A program made the translations under genes and the position numbers. The notes below the pieces were generated by a model that ran no database searches, was not told where the DNA came from, and saw nothing but the letters and a program-made list of their open reading frames with translations. DNA of 5,462 nt from Gammaproteobacteria bacterium (GTDB taxonomy: Bacteria > Pseudomonadota > Gammaproteobacteria > BMS3Bbin11), in NCBI GenBank assembly GCA_030597275.1, contig JAUVSB010000101.1, positions 1 through 5,462 on the forward strand. The letters are read 5' to 3'. Shown here one piece after another: positions 5,355 to 5,462 of this stretch (position 1 is its first letter; the number at the start of each line of letters is the position of its first letter).

Positions 5355-5462
5355 CTGTATTCCTTAGTCCTGAACCAGGCATCTCCTTAATATACACATC
5401 CTGCTTGGAATACGGTATCTCAATACCTTCTTTCTGGAAGCGTTTGTAAACAGCGGAATTGA
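5320..5462 (-). CDS. MscS-type mechanosensitive channel, C-terminal end (partial)
   Basis: Reading the minus strand from 5460 gives 46 complete codons ending at TAG (5320-5322); the gene continues beyond the window. The sequence NSAVYKRFQKEGIEIPYSKQ followed by DVYIKEMPG matches the C-terminal alpha/beta segment of MscS-family channels, where a helix is followed by a GIxIPxPxxDV strand. These inner-membrane channels open under membrane tension to release solutes on osmotic downshock. The segment is short but the motif is characteristic. After KEMPGSGLRN the last 12 residues (TDPSSKFQDPSS) come almost entirely from repeat array C, so this tail is unlikely to be conserved. The gene converges on the metallophosphoesterase; the stop codons are 39 bases apart. 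Other MscS-like subfamilies cannot be separated from this fragment. Confidence 0.78.
   Translation of the reverse strand, partial: NSAVYKRFQKEGIEIPYSKQDVYIKEMPGSGLRNTDPSSKFQDPSS

Overview
The window reads as chromosomal DNA of a gammaproteobacterium of moderate GC content. This rests on the PhoP/PhoQ-type two-component pair, the OprM/NodT-type efflux outer-membrane protein and the 17-kDa-antigen-like glycine-zipper protein; no rRNA or other taxonomic marker is present, so no genus is offered. Coding density is high, nearly everything is on the + strand, and no stretch over 300 bases lacks a gene.

Layout. (1) 1-561 is the 3' end of an outer-membrane factor of a tripartite RND efflux pump; its start lies upstream of the window. 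(2) 564-613 is a heptamer-repeat array ending in a T-run, probably the efflux operon terminator. It is followed by a short promoter/5' leader region holding a 6-5-6 tandem repeat of TTCAGC (a possible OmpR/PhoP-family operator) and an inverted repeat that pairs with the ribosome binding site of the next gene. (3) 700-3660 is an envelope-signalling cluster: an exported glycine-zipper protein with His/Gly-rich stretches, an exported PepSY mini-protein, a PhoP-like response regulator and a PhoQ-like sensor kinase. The last three are tightly packed (6-base gap, then a 1-base TAATG overlap). (4) 3661-3818 is a 158-bp MITE-like element with perfect terminal inverted repeats, TTAA target duplications and a palindrome at its exact centre; it is inserted at the phoQ stop codon without changing the protein. 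(5) 3867-5280 is an overlapping pair: a YkgJ-type cysteine-cluster protein and a YfcE-type metallophosphoesterase. (6) 5320-5462, on the minus strand, is the C-terminal end of an MscS-type mechanosensitive channel, missed by simple ORF listing because it is partial. It converges on the phosphoesterase across a third heptamer-repeat array.

How the parts may work together: PhoQ-like sensing of an envelope signal, phosphorylation of the PhoP-like regulator, and output that may include the adjacent small envelope proteins through the TTCAGC tandem site. The MITE, able to fold along its whole length, separates this cluster from the YkgJ/phosphoesterase pair and could attenuate read-through.

The least ordinary material is intergenic. 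Three arrays with a strict 7-base period begin within 10 bases of a stop codon, have different unit sequences, and share a design in which the unit orientation flips across the array. One supplies the last codons of the MscS-like gene. No defence system, CRISPR array, tRNA or rRNA was seen.
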